Of a DNA stretch of 64,000 bases, positions 36,131 to 45,800 are shown piece after piece. Numbering within the stretch: position 1 is the first letter of the stretch; each line of letters opens with the position of its first letter. The notes under the pieces are model-generated. The model was not told the DNA's origin. It did not search any database and saw only the letters and a list, made by a program, of their open reading frames with translations. Position numbers and translations under genes: made by a program. Origin of the DNA: Bacteriovoracaceae bacterium (lineage in GTDB: Bacteria; Bdellovibrionota; Bacteriovoracia; Bacteriovoracales; Bacteriovoracaceae); the NCBI GenBank assembly GCA_947377285.1, contig CANCFT010000002.1:155025-219024 (forward strand), in the 5' to 3' direction.

Positions 36131-37453
36131 TTAAGTAAGCTTTTTCTCATAAGAGAGTTCACCATTAACAAAGACTGCCTTTGTTGCGCGGTCATCTCCT
36201 AAAATCATTTGGATAAAAAGTGCTTCTTCAATATCTTTACAATGCGACATTCTAAAATCTATCAAAGGAGTAGATTTTAAATCAAGAACGACTAAGTCTG
36301 CTTCCATCCCTGGCTTTAGTGAGCCAATTTTGTCACTGAGGCCAATAGATTCTGCTGCTCCTAAAGTTGCTAAGTAAAAAGCATGGATTGAAGAAAGAGC
36401 AAAACCATTGAGCTGAGCAATTTTATAAGATTCATTCATCGATTGAAGTTGAGAAAAACTTGTTCCCGCCCCTATGTCTGTGGCCAATCCAACGTGTACA
36501 GGTCTGCCGTTAAGTTTAGCTTTTGCAAAATCAAAAAGACCACTTCCCAAAAATTCATTTGAAGTTGGGCAATGTGCAATACTCGAGTTTGTTTCATAAA
36601 GCCTCATCCATTCTCGCTCGCTTAGGTGTATCCCATGCCCGAACACGGCCCCTTTACCAAGAAGTCCGTAATGATCATAAACATCAAGATAATCTTTATG
36701 ATTTGGAAAAAGTTCACGTACCCAATTTAATTCTCCAAGATTTTCTGAAACATGAGTTTGAATATAAGTTCCAGGATATTTCTTCCAAAGAGCTCCTGCA
36801 GATTCTAATTGTTCATGAGTAGATGTTGGAGCAAAGCGTGGTGTGATGGCATAAGAAAGTCGATCTTTCCCGTGCCACTTATTAATTAAGGAAACAGATT
36901 GATCTATTCCTTCTTGGGCGCTGGAGTCAAGTAAGGCTTCTGGTGCAAAGCGATCCATCAATACTTTTCCCGCAATAACTCTCATGCTTTTCTCACTGGC
37001 CGATTGAAAAAAAGCATCAACAGAGGCCGGGTGAACTGTACAATAAGTCATAACTGTTGTAGTGCCAGCTTTAAGGCATTGTTCAAGAAAAAAATCGGCA
37101 ACTTTTTTGGCGTAATCAAAATCATTAAACTGCTGTTCAGCAATGAAAGTATAATTATTAAGCCATTCTATTAATTGGCTACCAAAAGCTCCAATGATTT
37201 GAGTTTGAGGATAATGAGTGTGCGTATCAATGAATCCAGGCAAGACAAGTGAATCTTTATAAGTAATCAATGAACAATCTGGAGTGAGTTTGATTTTTTC
37301 TTGATCATAATTACCAAACGATTTTATTTTTCCATTTTCATGAATAATTAATGCGTCTGATTCATAATGATAGGCCGCTGCTGCTCCCACTAAAAAAGGA
37401 TCTGCTGTAAAATAAAGGGCCGCAGAGCGAATGGCGCAAGTTTTTAAGTTCAT
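36131..37453 (-). CDS. guaD: Guanine deaminase
   Basis: 440 residues, amidohydrolase fold, zinc enzyme converting guanine to xanthine. Metal and catalytic motifs: DTHTHYPQTQIIGAFG, EQCLKAGTTTVMTYCTVHP, ITPRFAPTSTHEQLE, THVSENLGE, FGHGIHLSE, IAHCPTSNEFLGSG and LATDIGAGT. These match GuaD rather than cytosine deaminase or TrzN-type enzymes. GGAGA lies before the ATG. A 13-bp tandem repeat lies just upstream. With the BMP importer it suits purine salvage or catabolism (inference). Confidence 0.93.
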   Translation of the reverse strand: MNLKTCAIRSAALYFTADPFLVGAAAAYHYESDALIIHENGKIKSFGNYDQEKIKLTPDCSLITYKDSLVLPGFIDTHTHYPQTQIIGAFGSQLIEWLNNYTFIAEQQFNDFDYAKKVADFFLEQCLKAGTTTVMTYCTVHPASVDAFFQSASEKSMRVIAGKVLMDRFAPEALLDSSAQEGIDQSVSLINKWHGKDRLSYAITPRFAPTSTHEQLESAGALWKKYPGTYIQTHVSENLGELNWVRELFPNHKDYLDVYDHYGLLGKGAVFGHGIHLSEREWMRLYETNSSIAHCPTSNEFLGSGLFDFAKAKLNGRPVHVGLATDIGAGTSFSQLQSMNESYKIAQLNGFALSSIHAFYLATLGAAESIGLSDKIGSLKPGMEADLVVLDLKSTPLIDFRMSHCKDIEEALFIQMILGDDRATKAVFVNGELSYEKKLT

Positions 37454-37505
37454 AGAATCTCCAGGAAATTACTAACGGCTATCATAGGCAATTTTGCGAG
37501 CGTGG

Positions 37506-37583
37506 GCAATTCTTTAAAGCAATTCTTTAAAGCAACTCTTTAAAGCAACTCTTTAAAGCAACTCTTTAAGGCAACTCTTTAAG
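37506..37583. repeat. 13-bp tandem repeat, six copies plus a partial one
   Basis: Six units of GCAA(T/C)TCTTTAA(A/G) are arrayed head to tail (37506, 37519, 37532, 37545, 37558, 37571), and a partial seventh starts at 37584. The first two have T at position 5; the next four have C. The array fills the gap between the glycosyltransferase stop and guaD, and the last unit covers the stop codon of the glycosyltransferase (37579-37581). The 13-bp period means length change would not be in frame, but coding is already finished. It is a candidate variable-number repeat affecting the guaD leader. Confidence 0.95.
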
Positions 37584-38418
37584 GCAATTCAAGCAGCATA
37601 CTCTCAACTTCTGAAACTCTGTCCATATTTCCATGTTTCAGAAAGCCTTTTATTAATATCTCGCCCTTTTGCTTGATAGATTCAATGACACAAGCTTTAT
37701 GAGAATCTGATAAATTTCGAATTTTTAAAATCCTGATTAGTGCGCGCATTCTCCACAAATCCATAGCGACAAATTTTGTTGATAATTGATCACTATGCCC
37801 GCCATGTTTAATAATTAAGGCTTTATTTATTAAAGTGATTTCATAAAGTGATGAAATTTTAAGCCATAAATCATAATCTTCACAAACTACAAATTCTTCA
37901 TCAAATCCATTGAGATCACTAAATAAAGATTTTTTTATAATGAGAGATGATGGGGCAATAAAACACTGTTGAATACATTTATCAAAAATTTGGCCACTGT
38001 ATTTTTGATGGGTGGTCCGAGGATTGACCCTTACCCCATTTCTTATCCAAATTTCTTGAGTGTATGCGACTAGTTGGTGAGGATTATTTATCAAGAAATC
38101 CAATTGTAGGCTTAATTTTTCTGGAAGCCATTCATCATCTGAATCAAGAAAAGTTATCCATTCTCCACAGGCAATTGAAGCTCCTAAATTTCGGGCTTTA
38201 GACACACCACCATTTTGGGTTTTTAGATAAATAATTTTCCTTGTACTTGCCTTAGAATTATCAAATGACTTTAGAAGCTCTTCGGTTTCATCAATTGAAC
38301 CATCATCAACAATTATCAATTCAAAATTCTGGTATGTTTGATTTAAGACAGAATGAACGGCTCGAAGAATTGTATGAGATCGATTATAGGTAGGAATAAT
38401 GATGCTGACTAAAGACAT
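37579..38418 (-). CDS. Glycosyltransferase family 2
   Basis: 279 residues, GT-A fold. SIIIPTYNRSHTILRAVHSV, FELIIVDDGSIDETEELL, the DxD-like SDDEWLPEKL and FVVCEDYDLWLKISSLYEIT are typical of inverting GT2 enzymes that build surface polysaccharides or glycoproteins. No membrane helix, so probably cytoplasmic or membrane-associated. It is isolated rather than in a polysaccharide cluster. The stop sits in the first repeat unit (on its strand) of the tandem array. The acceptor is unknown. Confidence 0.88.
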   Translation of the reverse strand: MSLVSIIIPTYNRSHTILRAVHSVLNQTYQNFELIIVDDGSIDETEELLKSFDNSKASTRKIIYLKTQNGGVSKARNLGASIACGEWITFLDSDDEWLPEKLSLQLDFLINNPHQLVAYTQEIWIRNGVRVNPRTTHQKYSGQIFDKCIQQCFIAPSSLIIKKSLFSDLNGFDEEFVVCEDYDLWLKISSLYEITLINKALIIKHGGHSDQLSTKFVAMDLWRMRALIRILKIRNLSDSHKACVIESIKQKGEILIKGFLKHGNMDRVSEVESMLLELP

Positions 38419-38579
38419 TCTTATTTATAAGTTCAAACCAATCAGATTAAAAGCTTTTTTATCGGACATTTCTGTTTTTAAATTTGATTACTGTGAGATT
38501 GCAGGATTGTTTTCTTCTTTCAGGACGACATGATTTGAGTTAGCTTTAAAGCATTATTATTTTTTCACCAAGATTTTTT

Positions 38580-39533
38580 ATGACTAAATTTTTCATTTTA
38601 ATTTTGTTATTAATTAGTTTCAATTCTTTCGGAGAAACACCTGTTGCCCAAAGAGTTGATGCCCAAACAATTGAAGGTTATACATACAATAAGCCAAGTC
38701 TGCTGGAGCCTTTTAAAACAATTCCGCATAATCTTTCAGGTTTTTTGCATGAATCATTTAGTAAAGAAAGTTTGGGACCATGGGCCGTTATTGCGGCCTC
38801 TACAACCCTTTTGTATATCTATGACCGACAAATTAGCAATGAGACAAAGCGCATTGGAAGAAAACTTAATATTGGAAATCAAGACCACACAAAATCAATG
38901 ATAAAAGTTTTTGGTGTATCACTCTTTAGAGGACCAACGGATTTAGGTTCTGGATTCTTTTTTCTTGGGGACGGTTGGATTACAATAGCAAGTGCGACTA
39001 CCTTTTTAGCAGTTGGAAATTTTTCAAATAACTACCGCGAACTTCAAACTGGTAGTCAGCTTTTTAGTGGACTTTTAGTCACTGGAATTGTCACTCAAGT
39101 ATTAAAACGCTCAACAGGTCGAGAAAGCCCTGTTGGTGCCACAACAGAGAGAGGTCAATGGAGACCATTTCCTTCTTGGAAAAAATACCAAGGACATATT
39201 TCAGCCTATGATGCATTCCCTTCTGGTCACTTAGCGACTGCTATGATGGGCGTTACGGTTGTGGCCGAAAACTATAACGAATACACTTTTATTAGACCAG
39301 TTGGTTATACCCTAGTGTCACTATTGGCATTTCAAATGGTTAATAATGATGTCCATTGGGCAAGTGATTACCCGCTTGGTCTGGCCATTGGTTACCTCGT
39401 TGGTAAAATTTCAAGTCAAAATGGTAGAACTAAAATCTCTTCAGATGTGATAGAGTCAAAAACTACATATGACTTGGCACCTACAGTGAACCCACAAGGT
39501 CAATTAGGACTGGCCATGAATATTACATATTAA
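38580..39533 (+). CDS. PAP2-family membrane phosphatase
   Basis: 317 residues. Signal-like N-terminus (FFILILLLISFNSFGE), then several hydrophobic segments. The three phosphatase motifs are recognisable: LKRSTGRESP (motif 1, with S where RP normally has R), AFPSGHLATAMMG (motif 2, intact PSGH) and VHWASDYPLG (motif 3, HxxxD). PAP2 enzymes dephosphorylate phosphatidate, undecaprenyl pyrophosphate or other lipid phosphates, with the active site facing the periplasm. It lies 18 bases upstream of a YceI gene. The motif 1 change deserves checking, since Arg usually contacts phosphate. Confidence 0.85.
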   Translation: MTKFFILILLLISFNSFGETPVAQRVDAQTIEGYTYNKPSLLEPFKTIPHNLSGFLHESFSKESLGPWAVIAASTTLLYIYDRQISNETKRIGRKLNIGNQDHTKSMIKVFGVSLFRGPTDLGSGFFFLGDGWITIASATTFLAVGNFSNNYRELQTGSQLFSGLLVTGIVTQVLKRSTGRESPVGATTERGQWRPFPSWKKYQGHISAYDAFPSGHLATAMMGVTVVAENYNEYTFIRPVGYTLVSLLAFQMVNNDVHWASDYPLGLAIGYLVGKISSQNGRTKISSDVIESKTTYDLAPTVNPQGQLGLAMNITY

Positions 39534-39551
39534 TTTAGATAGGATTCTCCC

Positions 39552-40301
39552 ATGAAAGTATTTTCATTTATTTCAAAAATTATTTGTATCTCGTCTATTA
39601 CATTTAGTATTTCAGCAAAAGAAATAGAAATTGTTAAAGAACATTCAAAGATAGGTTTTGAAATTGATTATATGTTAATGACAAAAGTCCAAGGCCAATT
39701 CAAAGATTACCACGGAACTTTTAATATCAATGAAGAAAAAAGTGAAATTTACAATATTAAAGTAATTGCGATTTCAGAAAGTATTGATACCAATGATGGA
39801 AAAAGAGATTTCCATTTAAAGGGTATTGAATTTTTTCAAGTGTCTAGTTACCCGGAAGTTATGTTTGAAGCCAAAGGTCCTTTTAAAGTTTCGGCCGGTA
39901 AAAAATTTAGTATGCCTGGAAATTTAACAATTAGAGGAATCAAAAAAGCCGTAACTTGGGAAGGGACATATAAAGGAAAAATGAAAGATCCTTGGAATAA
40001 AGAAAATTATTTTTTTGAAATGACAGGTACTCTAAACCGCAAAGACTTCTCTATGGTTTGGAATAAAAAAATGGATAATGGTGGTGTATTGATTGGCGAC
40101 ATTGTCACGATGAATACGACAATACAAGGTCAGGCAACAGGTGATAAAACGGCTTTTTCAACTCATATGATCCCTTCAACTAAAGGGATTATTGAACGAG
40201 ACCAATTAAAAAAAGGACTTATTAAAAAACTGACAACTTCGACTGATCCTAAAGATCATCAGAGCATCAAAGAAAACATCAAAGAAAACATCAAAGACTA
40301 A
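39552..40301 (+). CDS. YceI-family periplasmic protein (isoprenoid-binding type)
   Basis: 249 residues with a Sec signal peptide (about 1-22). The YceI fold is seen in IEIVKEHSKIGFEIDYM, VQGQFKDYHGTF, SIDTNDGKRDFHLKGIEFFQ, YPEVMFEAKG and a long beta-barrel that can bind polyisoprenoid chains in homologues. A charged C-terminal tail, rich in Lys, ends in a 12-bp tandem duplication (IKEN). AGGA lies seven bases before the ATG. It is cotranscribed with the PAP2 phosphatase, so a shared lipid or isoprenoid pathway is possible. It overlaps the end of the convergent permease gene by 11 bases. Confidence 0.88.
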   Translation: MKVFSFISKIICISSITFSISAKEIEIVKEHSKIGFEIDYMLMTKVQGQFKDYHGTFNINEEKSEIYNIKVIAISESIDTNDGKRDFHLKGIEFFQVSSYPEVMFEAKGPFKVSAGKKFSMPGNLTIRGIKKAVTWEGTYKGKMKDPWNKENYFFEMTGTLNRKDFSMVWNKKMDNGGVLIGDIVTMNTTIQGQATGDKTAFSTHMIPSTKGIIERDQLKKGLIKKLTTSTDPKDHQSIKENIKENIKD

Positions 40302-41034
40302 TTGATTTCTCAATCAAATAATCAAGAAATGAAGAAATTAAAAAGCCTATAAATGAAAGAATGAAAATACCTGCGTACATATCATTAACCCTAAACTGAT
40401 CCCACGATTGCCAAATAAAATGACCAATTCCATTTCGGCTAACACTTAACTCACTAACAACAACTAAGATTAGGCCATACCCCAAAGACGATTTCAATCC
40501 AATGTAAAAATCTCGACGTATACCCTTTAGTAAAAAATGGTAATAATAATTCCAACCTTTAATTTCATAAATAGACACAATATCCATCAATGGAGATTGA
40601 AGGAGCTTCTGAGTACTACTTCTCACATTTATATAAATTAAATAAAATATTCCAATTGAAATGAGCATCACTTTTGAAAAGTCACCAATTCCAAATAATA
40701 AAAGCATAAGTGGAAAAATAGCCACTTTTGGCAATGGATAGGTAAAGGCCAGTACAGGATTTATTATTTGATCTATCAACGCTGAAGAGCCTGAAAGTAT
40801 TCCTAATAATAATCCAAGCGGTAAACTAATCATTATTGCTTGAATTAACCGCAATAAGCTAGGCCATAAATCTTGAGATAAAAAATCTCCTGTCATGAGT
40901 GCTATCGCTCTTCCAACAAAAAGGTGTGGAGGGGGGAAAAATTGTCCATCAATTATTTTTAAAAATACAAATATCTCCCAAAAGAAAATTAGGAGAAAAA
41001 TTGTTAAAAGGGAAATGAATATTTTTTTCATCAT
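40291..41034 (-). CDS. ABC importer permease (SsuC/TauC type)
   Basis: 247 residues, about six membrane helices. Typical elements: MISLPLGLLLGILSGSS, PVLAFTYPLPKVAIFPLMLL and an EAA-like loop near FLLKGIRRDFYIGLKSSLGY. It belongs to the BPD_transp_1 family used for sulfonates, taurine, nitrate or thiamine precursors. The start overlaps the ATPase stop (ATGA), showing translational coupling. Last gene of the binding protein-ATPase-permease set. Confidence 0.87.
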   Translation of the reverse strand: MMKKIFISLLTIFLLIFFWEIFVFLKIIDGQFFPPPHLFVGRAIALMTGDFLSQDLWPSLLRLIQAIMISLPLGLLLGILSGSSALIDQIINPVLAFTYPLPKVAIFPLMLLLFGIGDFSKVMLISIGIFYLIYINVRSSTQKLLQSPLMDIVSIYEIKGWNYYYHFLLKGIRRDFYIGLKSSLGYGLILVVVSELSVSRNGIGHFIWQSWDQFRVNDMYAGIFILSFIGFLISSFLDYLIEKSISL

Positions 41035-41741
41035 ATTAAATCCTGTTTTAAATGTTTATATATTTTTTGAAAATATCCAGCATAATTGGAATTATATTTT
41101 AATTCAAGGACGGTTGTATTAAAACAATCTACAACATCAAAAGTTTCGATGACTCCTTTATTTTTTAAACTAAAGAGTGAAATTTCATGTGAAAGCAATA
41201 GAGCTTCGTCAATATCGTGAGTGACATAAACAATCGTCGGTCTAAATTTATTCCATAAAAGAAGTAAAAATTGATGTAGCTCTTCTTTTTGAATTGAATC
41301 TATGTGAACAAATGGTTCATCCATTAAAATCAGCTCAGGGTTATCTAAAAACGAACGAAGTATATTTATTTTTTGAACCATTCCACCAGAAAGTTCCCGT
41401 GGATAAGAATGAAGAAATTCATCTAGCCTGAACAATTTTAGAATGCTAGTGAGCTCCATGGGATTCTTTGTACAAATCGTTAAATTTTCTAAGACAGTGA
41501 GCCAGGGAAAAAGTGGGGAGCGCTGAAATGCAAAACTTACATGTTCAGGTCTATTAATGACTTCCCCTGATTGAGGTTTAATTAAATTTGCTAGAATTCG
41601 TAATGCTGTTGATTTTCCAACTCCACTAATCCCAACTAAAGAATGAATTGATCCTTTCTTAATAGAAAAATTCAAATTCAAAAGAACAGAGAATTCTCCA
41701 AAACTGAAGTTAATATCTTTGAATACTATATTTTCTTTCAT
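41031..41741 (-). CDS. ABC importer ATPase (SsuB/TauB type)
   Basis: 236 residues. Walker A GISGVGKST, Q-loop AFQRSPLFPWLTVLEN, signature LSGGMVQK, Walker B LILMDEPFVHID, switch VTHD. The FQxxxLFPWLTVLEN and DEPF strings are typical of the SsuB/TauB/NrtD family. In the usual DEPFGALD segment the G and L are changed to V and I, a small departure. It is eight bases downstream of the substrate-binding gene. It couples ATP hydrolysis to the overlapping permease. Confidence 0.88.
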   Translation of the reverse strand: MKENIVFKDINFSFGEFSVLLNLNFSIKKGSIHSLVGISGVGKSTALRILANLIKPQSGEVINRPEHVSFAFQRSPLFPWLTVLENLTICTKNPMELTSILKLFRLDEFLHSYPRELSGGMVQKINILRSFLDNPELILMDEPFVHIDSIQKEELHQFLLLLWNKFRPTIVYVTHDIDEALLLSHEISLFSLKNKGVIETFDVVDCFNTTVLELKYNSNYAGYFQKIYKHLKQDLI

Positions 41742-41749
41742 CTTTTATT

Positions 41750-42778
41750 TTATTTTATTTTACTCAATTCAATGACAGCATCTTCATTAAAATGCTGATC
41801 GACAACGTCTTTAATATTCGGAACTTTAGTTATAAATTTTTTCTCTAAATACCAATCCATATCCTCTTTTAAAGCATTTTCATTAACTGTCCCATTTGAA
41901 TCTAATCCGACAGTATGAATAGAATTCCAAATTCTATCATCATCTATTTTAAGAAATTTTTTCAAATCTTCGATGAGCTTTGGTTTATCAATTCCATTTT
42001 CAAATGCTCGATTATAATCCCTAACACCTCTGAGGTAGGCCACCATAAAACTTTTTGCCTCTTTGGGATTTTTTTCAATAAAATCTTGTGAATAATAAAG
42101 GGCCGCACTTTGCTGATGAGGATGTATCGCAGCAGCAGATAAAACATTATTAGCAACTCCATCAAGAACAGCTTTACTCAGAAATGGCTCTAGCTGAATA
42201 GTTGCATCGATCAATTTAGCCTTCAATGCACTATTCATTTCAGCATATGAAAGTTTTACAAATTCAACATCACTAGGCTTTAGTCCATTTTTAAGTAATA
42301 TGCGTTCAGCAATAATTTGTTGTGAGACTCCATCAAGCGAAGTAAGGCCCATTTTAAAACCTTTTAAATCACTTAATTTTTTGTACCGACCAGATTGAAT
42401 ATGATCTGCGCGAATTAATAATCCAATATAATCATGCCTATTAGAAAGATGTCCTTTATCTGCAACGAATTTAAATTTTTGACCGAGATTAATTGCATTA
42501 AAATGAGCGGATACAATATTTCCGGCTCCAACATCTAACTCACCTTTAGAGAGCAGAGCTGTCATTGAAGCACTTGAATTATTAAAATCACTAATTTCTA
42601 CTTTTAGTCCTTGAGCTTTAAAATATCCTCTTATTTCTGCCAAATAAATACCTGCCGAACTTAAAACTGGGGAAGATCCAACTTTAATGACTTTAGAATT
42701 TTTATCTGTATTTTCTGCATTTGTAACACCAATGAGTTGAGACAAAATCAAAGCAGAAAAAATTAAACATTTAAACAT
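41750..42778 (-). CDS. ABC importer substrate-binding protein (SsuA/NMT1/ThiY-like)
   Basis: 342 residues with a Sec signal peptide (about 1-21, ending VTNAEN). Periplasmic-binding fold of the NMT1/SsuA group: VIKVGSSPVLSSAGIYLAEI, GELDVGAGNIVSAHFNAI, FKMGLTSLDGVSQQIIAERI, VEFVKLSYAEMNSALKAKLI and DATIQLEPFLS. Substrates of the family include sulfonates, nitrate, aromatic and pyrimidine thiamine precursors; this one cannot be decided. GGAGG lies six bases before the ATG. It is the first gene of the importer and sits 50 bases downstream of ndvB, so it may be cotranscribed. Confidence 0.88.
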   Translation of the reverse strand: MFKCLIFSALILSQLIGVTNAENTDKNSKVIKVGSSPVLSSAGIYLAEIRGYFKAQGLKVEISDFNNSSASMTALLSKGELDVGAGNIVSAHFNAINLGQKFKFVADKGHLSNRHDYIGLLIRADHIQSGRYKKLSDLKGFKMGLTSLDGVSQQIIAERILLKNGLKPSDVEFVKLSYAEMNSALKAKLIDATIQLEPFLSKAVLDGVANNVLSAAAIHPHQQSAALYYSQDFIEKNPKEAKSFMVAYLRGVRDYNRAFENGIDKPKLIEDLKKFLKIDDDRIWNSIHTVGLDSNGTVNENALKEDMDWYLEKKFITKVPNIKDVVDQHFNEDAVIELSKIK

Positions 42779-42828
42779 AATGAGCCTCCATACTTTTAAA
42801 ACTTAAAATTATGTCTAAATCATAACAT

Positions 42829-45800
42829 TTATTTATCTAAAAGCTCAACGCCTATATAATGAACTAATTGATCATCTATTAAATCAATCCAATCTTGAGC
42901 GTCCTCGATAATCATTCCATCTACACTCAATCTACTTTTTCCATTTGATAAGTGCTTTGGATTTTTCACTTCAATGATATAAGTACTACTTTTATATTTA
43001 TAAGTTATTTTATATTTATCCCACTCCGGGTGAATATTTGGTTCAATTAATAATTTATCTCCTAATATTTTAAAACCTAAAATAGAAACAAGTCCTGATG
43101 TGTACATCCATCCCGATGAACCAGTATACCAAGTCCATCCACCACGTCCTTCATGGGGACTTGACGAATAAATATCAGCTGCGATCACGTAGGGTTCAAC
43201 TTTATAGATCTCCATATCTTTAGGTGAAAGTGCATGATTGATCGGATTAATCATCGAAAATAATTCGACAGCACGCTTTCCATCTTTTAATCCAACATAA
43301 GCTAAAATACACCAGATAGCAGCATGAGAGTATTGGCCTCCGTTTTCTCTGACTCCTGGAATATAGCCTTTTATATAACCGGGATCATGAATTTCTTTAT
43401 CAAATGGAGGTGTGAGTAGAAGTATCATTTTCGAGTTTTCTTTTACAAGATACTGTTCAACTGACTTCATAGCGTGCTCAACTCTTTTAGGATCAGCAGC
43501 TTTTGAAATAATTCCCCAACTTTGAGCAAGCGAATCGATTTTGCATTCAGAATTACCTGCAGAACCAAGTGGAGCTCCATCATCATAGAAAGCTCTTCTG
43601 TACCAATCCCCGTCCCATCCATTTTCTTCAATAGATAGTTTTAATTTTTCAGAATGCGAACGCCAAGACAATGCTCGATGATTGTCATTGCGAAGTTCAG
43701 CTAATTTTGAAAATTCACGCAAATTCGATATTAGAAACCAAGCAAGCCATACACTTTCTCCTTTTCCTTCGTGACCAACCCGATTCATACCGTCGTTCCA
43801 ATCTCCACCTCCAATTAAAGGAAGTCCATGTACTCCGACAGGCAAACTGCGATCTATTGCTCTTGCACAATGCTCAAATAGACTAGATCTCTCATGTGCA
43901 TTTTCAGGTGTAAAATAGTAATCTTCTTGATCAGCTAAAAGCTCGGGCCCTGTCAAATAAGAAATTGTTTCATCTAAAATAGATAGATCATTCGTAAATT
44001 CTAAATAATAAGTTACAACATAGGGAAGCCATAATAGGTCATCTGAAAAATGAGTCCGGACTCCCCTTCCACTTGGCATATGCCACCAATGCTGAACATC
44101 ACCTTCAATAAATTGTCTTGAAGCAGCTCTTAAAATTTGATCCTTAATCATTTGAGGATTAGTCCAAATAACGGCCATGGAATCTTGCAATTGATCTCTA
44201 AACCCAAAAGCTCCACCAGCTTGGTAAAAAGCTGTTCGAGACCATAACCTGCAAACAATTGTTTGATACAAAAGCCAGCGGTTAAGCATAATATTCATGG
44301 ATAGATCAGGAGTCTCTACTTGAATTTTTTCTAAGATATCCACCCAATTCAACAAGACATCTTGATAAATTTTATCAAACTTTTGATTTATTATATCATT
44401 GATAATTGTTTTCACCTTTTGACTATCATCTACTTGACCCAAAATAAATTCAATAATGCATTCACTATTAGGTTGAATCGTCACTCGTTTTTTTATTGCA
44501 CTACAGGCATCGAGTCCTGCTCCAGTTTTACCTGAAAATTTTTCTCTTTTTAATAATCCATTGGGCATTTCTAGATTTCCATTGCGGCCAATAAATTCTA
44601 AACGGCTACCTGTCCATGAATCATTTCCCTCCAAAAATGAGGCAAAAGCAATTCTTGAACCAAATTCTTGGTTCCAAGTATTATAAGCTGTTAAACATTT
44701 ACTTTGAATATCGTAATCAGTAACGATTGTAGAAATTGAACTGCTTTTAGAAAAACTTAAAACCCACTCAACATATGAAGTAATTTCTATGTGGCGTATT
44801 GAATTTGTTTCATTTTTTAAAAATATTTGAGAAATTTTAACTGGCAAATCTTTGTGAACGACTTGGGTTAATTGAGAATTAATGCCTAAATGCTTCGTTT
44901 CAAATTGACTATACCCTTGACCATGTTTAATAAGATATTCTGCATTTTTAATTCGAATCGGATTTAGTGTAGGCCCCCATAGCTCGCGGAGATCTTCATC
45001 ATAAAAATAAAAACAATCCCCAGTTGGATCACTGACGGGATCGTTAGACCAAGGAGTAAGTTGATTTTCTCGGCTATTCATTGACCATGTAGAGCCCGCT
45101 CCACTTTCAGAAACATGAAAGCCGAATTGAGAATTGGCCACAACATTTATCCATGGTGCAGGTGTCGATAAATTATTTTTTAAATGAATTATGTATTCAA
45201 GTCCATCTTTAGAAAATCCACCTAATCCATTGTCAAAGTCTAAAGGAGAAATAGTAATTGGAGAATTAACTATAGCAGCATTTGATTGAGTTATTTTAAT
45301 CCCAGAGAGATCATTTGACTTCTCAACTTTACGAAGAGTACGTTTAACTTGATCTGATAAACTACCGAGTCTACCTATCAAAATTGCACGAGCGGATGCA
45401 ACAATAAGTTCTAAATCGCCTGGTGGAAGGATATCTGCACGCAAAAGAAAAATTTTACCTAAAGATTTAGGAACATAATTTCCAGATATTATTTTTCTAG
45501 CTGCAACCATTGCGACTAGTGAATCTTGAAGTTCTTGTGAATAAGAATTTATTTTCTCATTCAATATAATGATATCGACGATTAGTCGTTTAGATAGCCA
45601 GTATTCATGTGCAAGTAAAACTTGCCTTACAATTGAGCGCTGATCCAATTCGCTAATACGAACTAAGACTATAGGAAAATCGCCTGAAATACCGTGTGCC
45701 CATAAACTCGTCACATTTTTTTTGTTTTCCTTTAATTGTTCACTTGTTGCTCGTAAAGAAGAATCAAGATAGAGAATTCTATTTGCTAATTGTTGAAATA

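Noticed and set aside
37506..37583. Possible CRISPR array
   Set aside because: Units of 13 bp are adjacent with no spacers and no cas genes are in the window; it is a simple tandem repeat.
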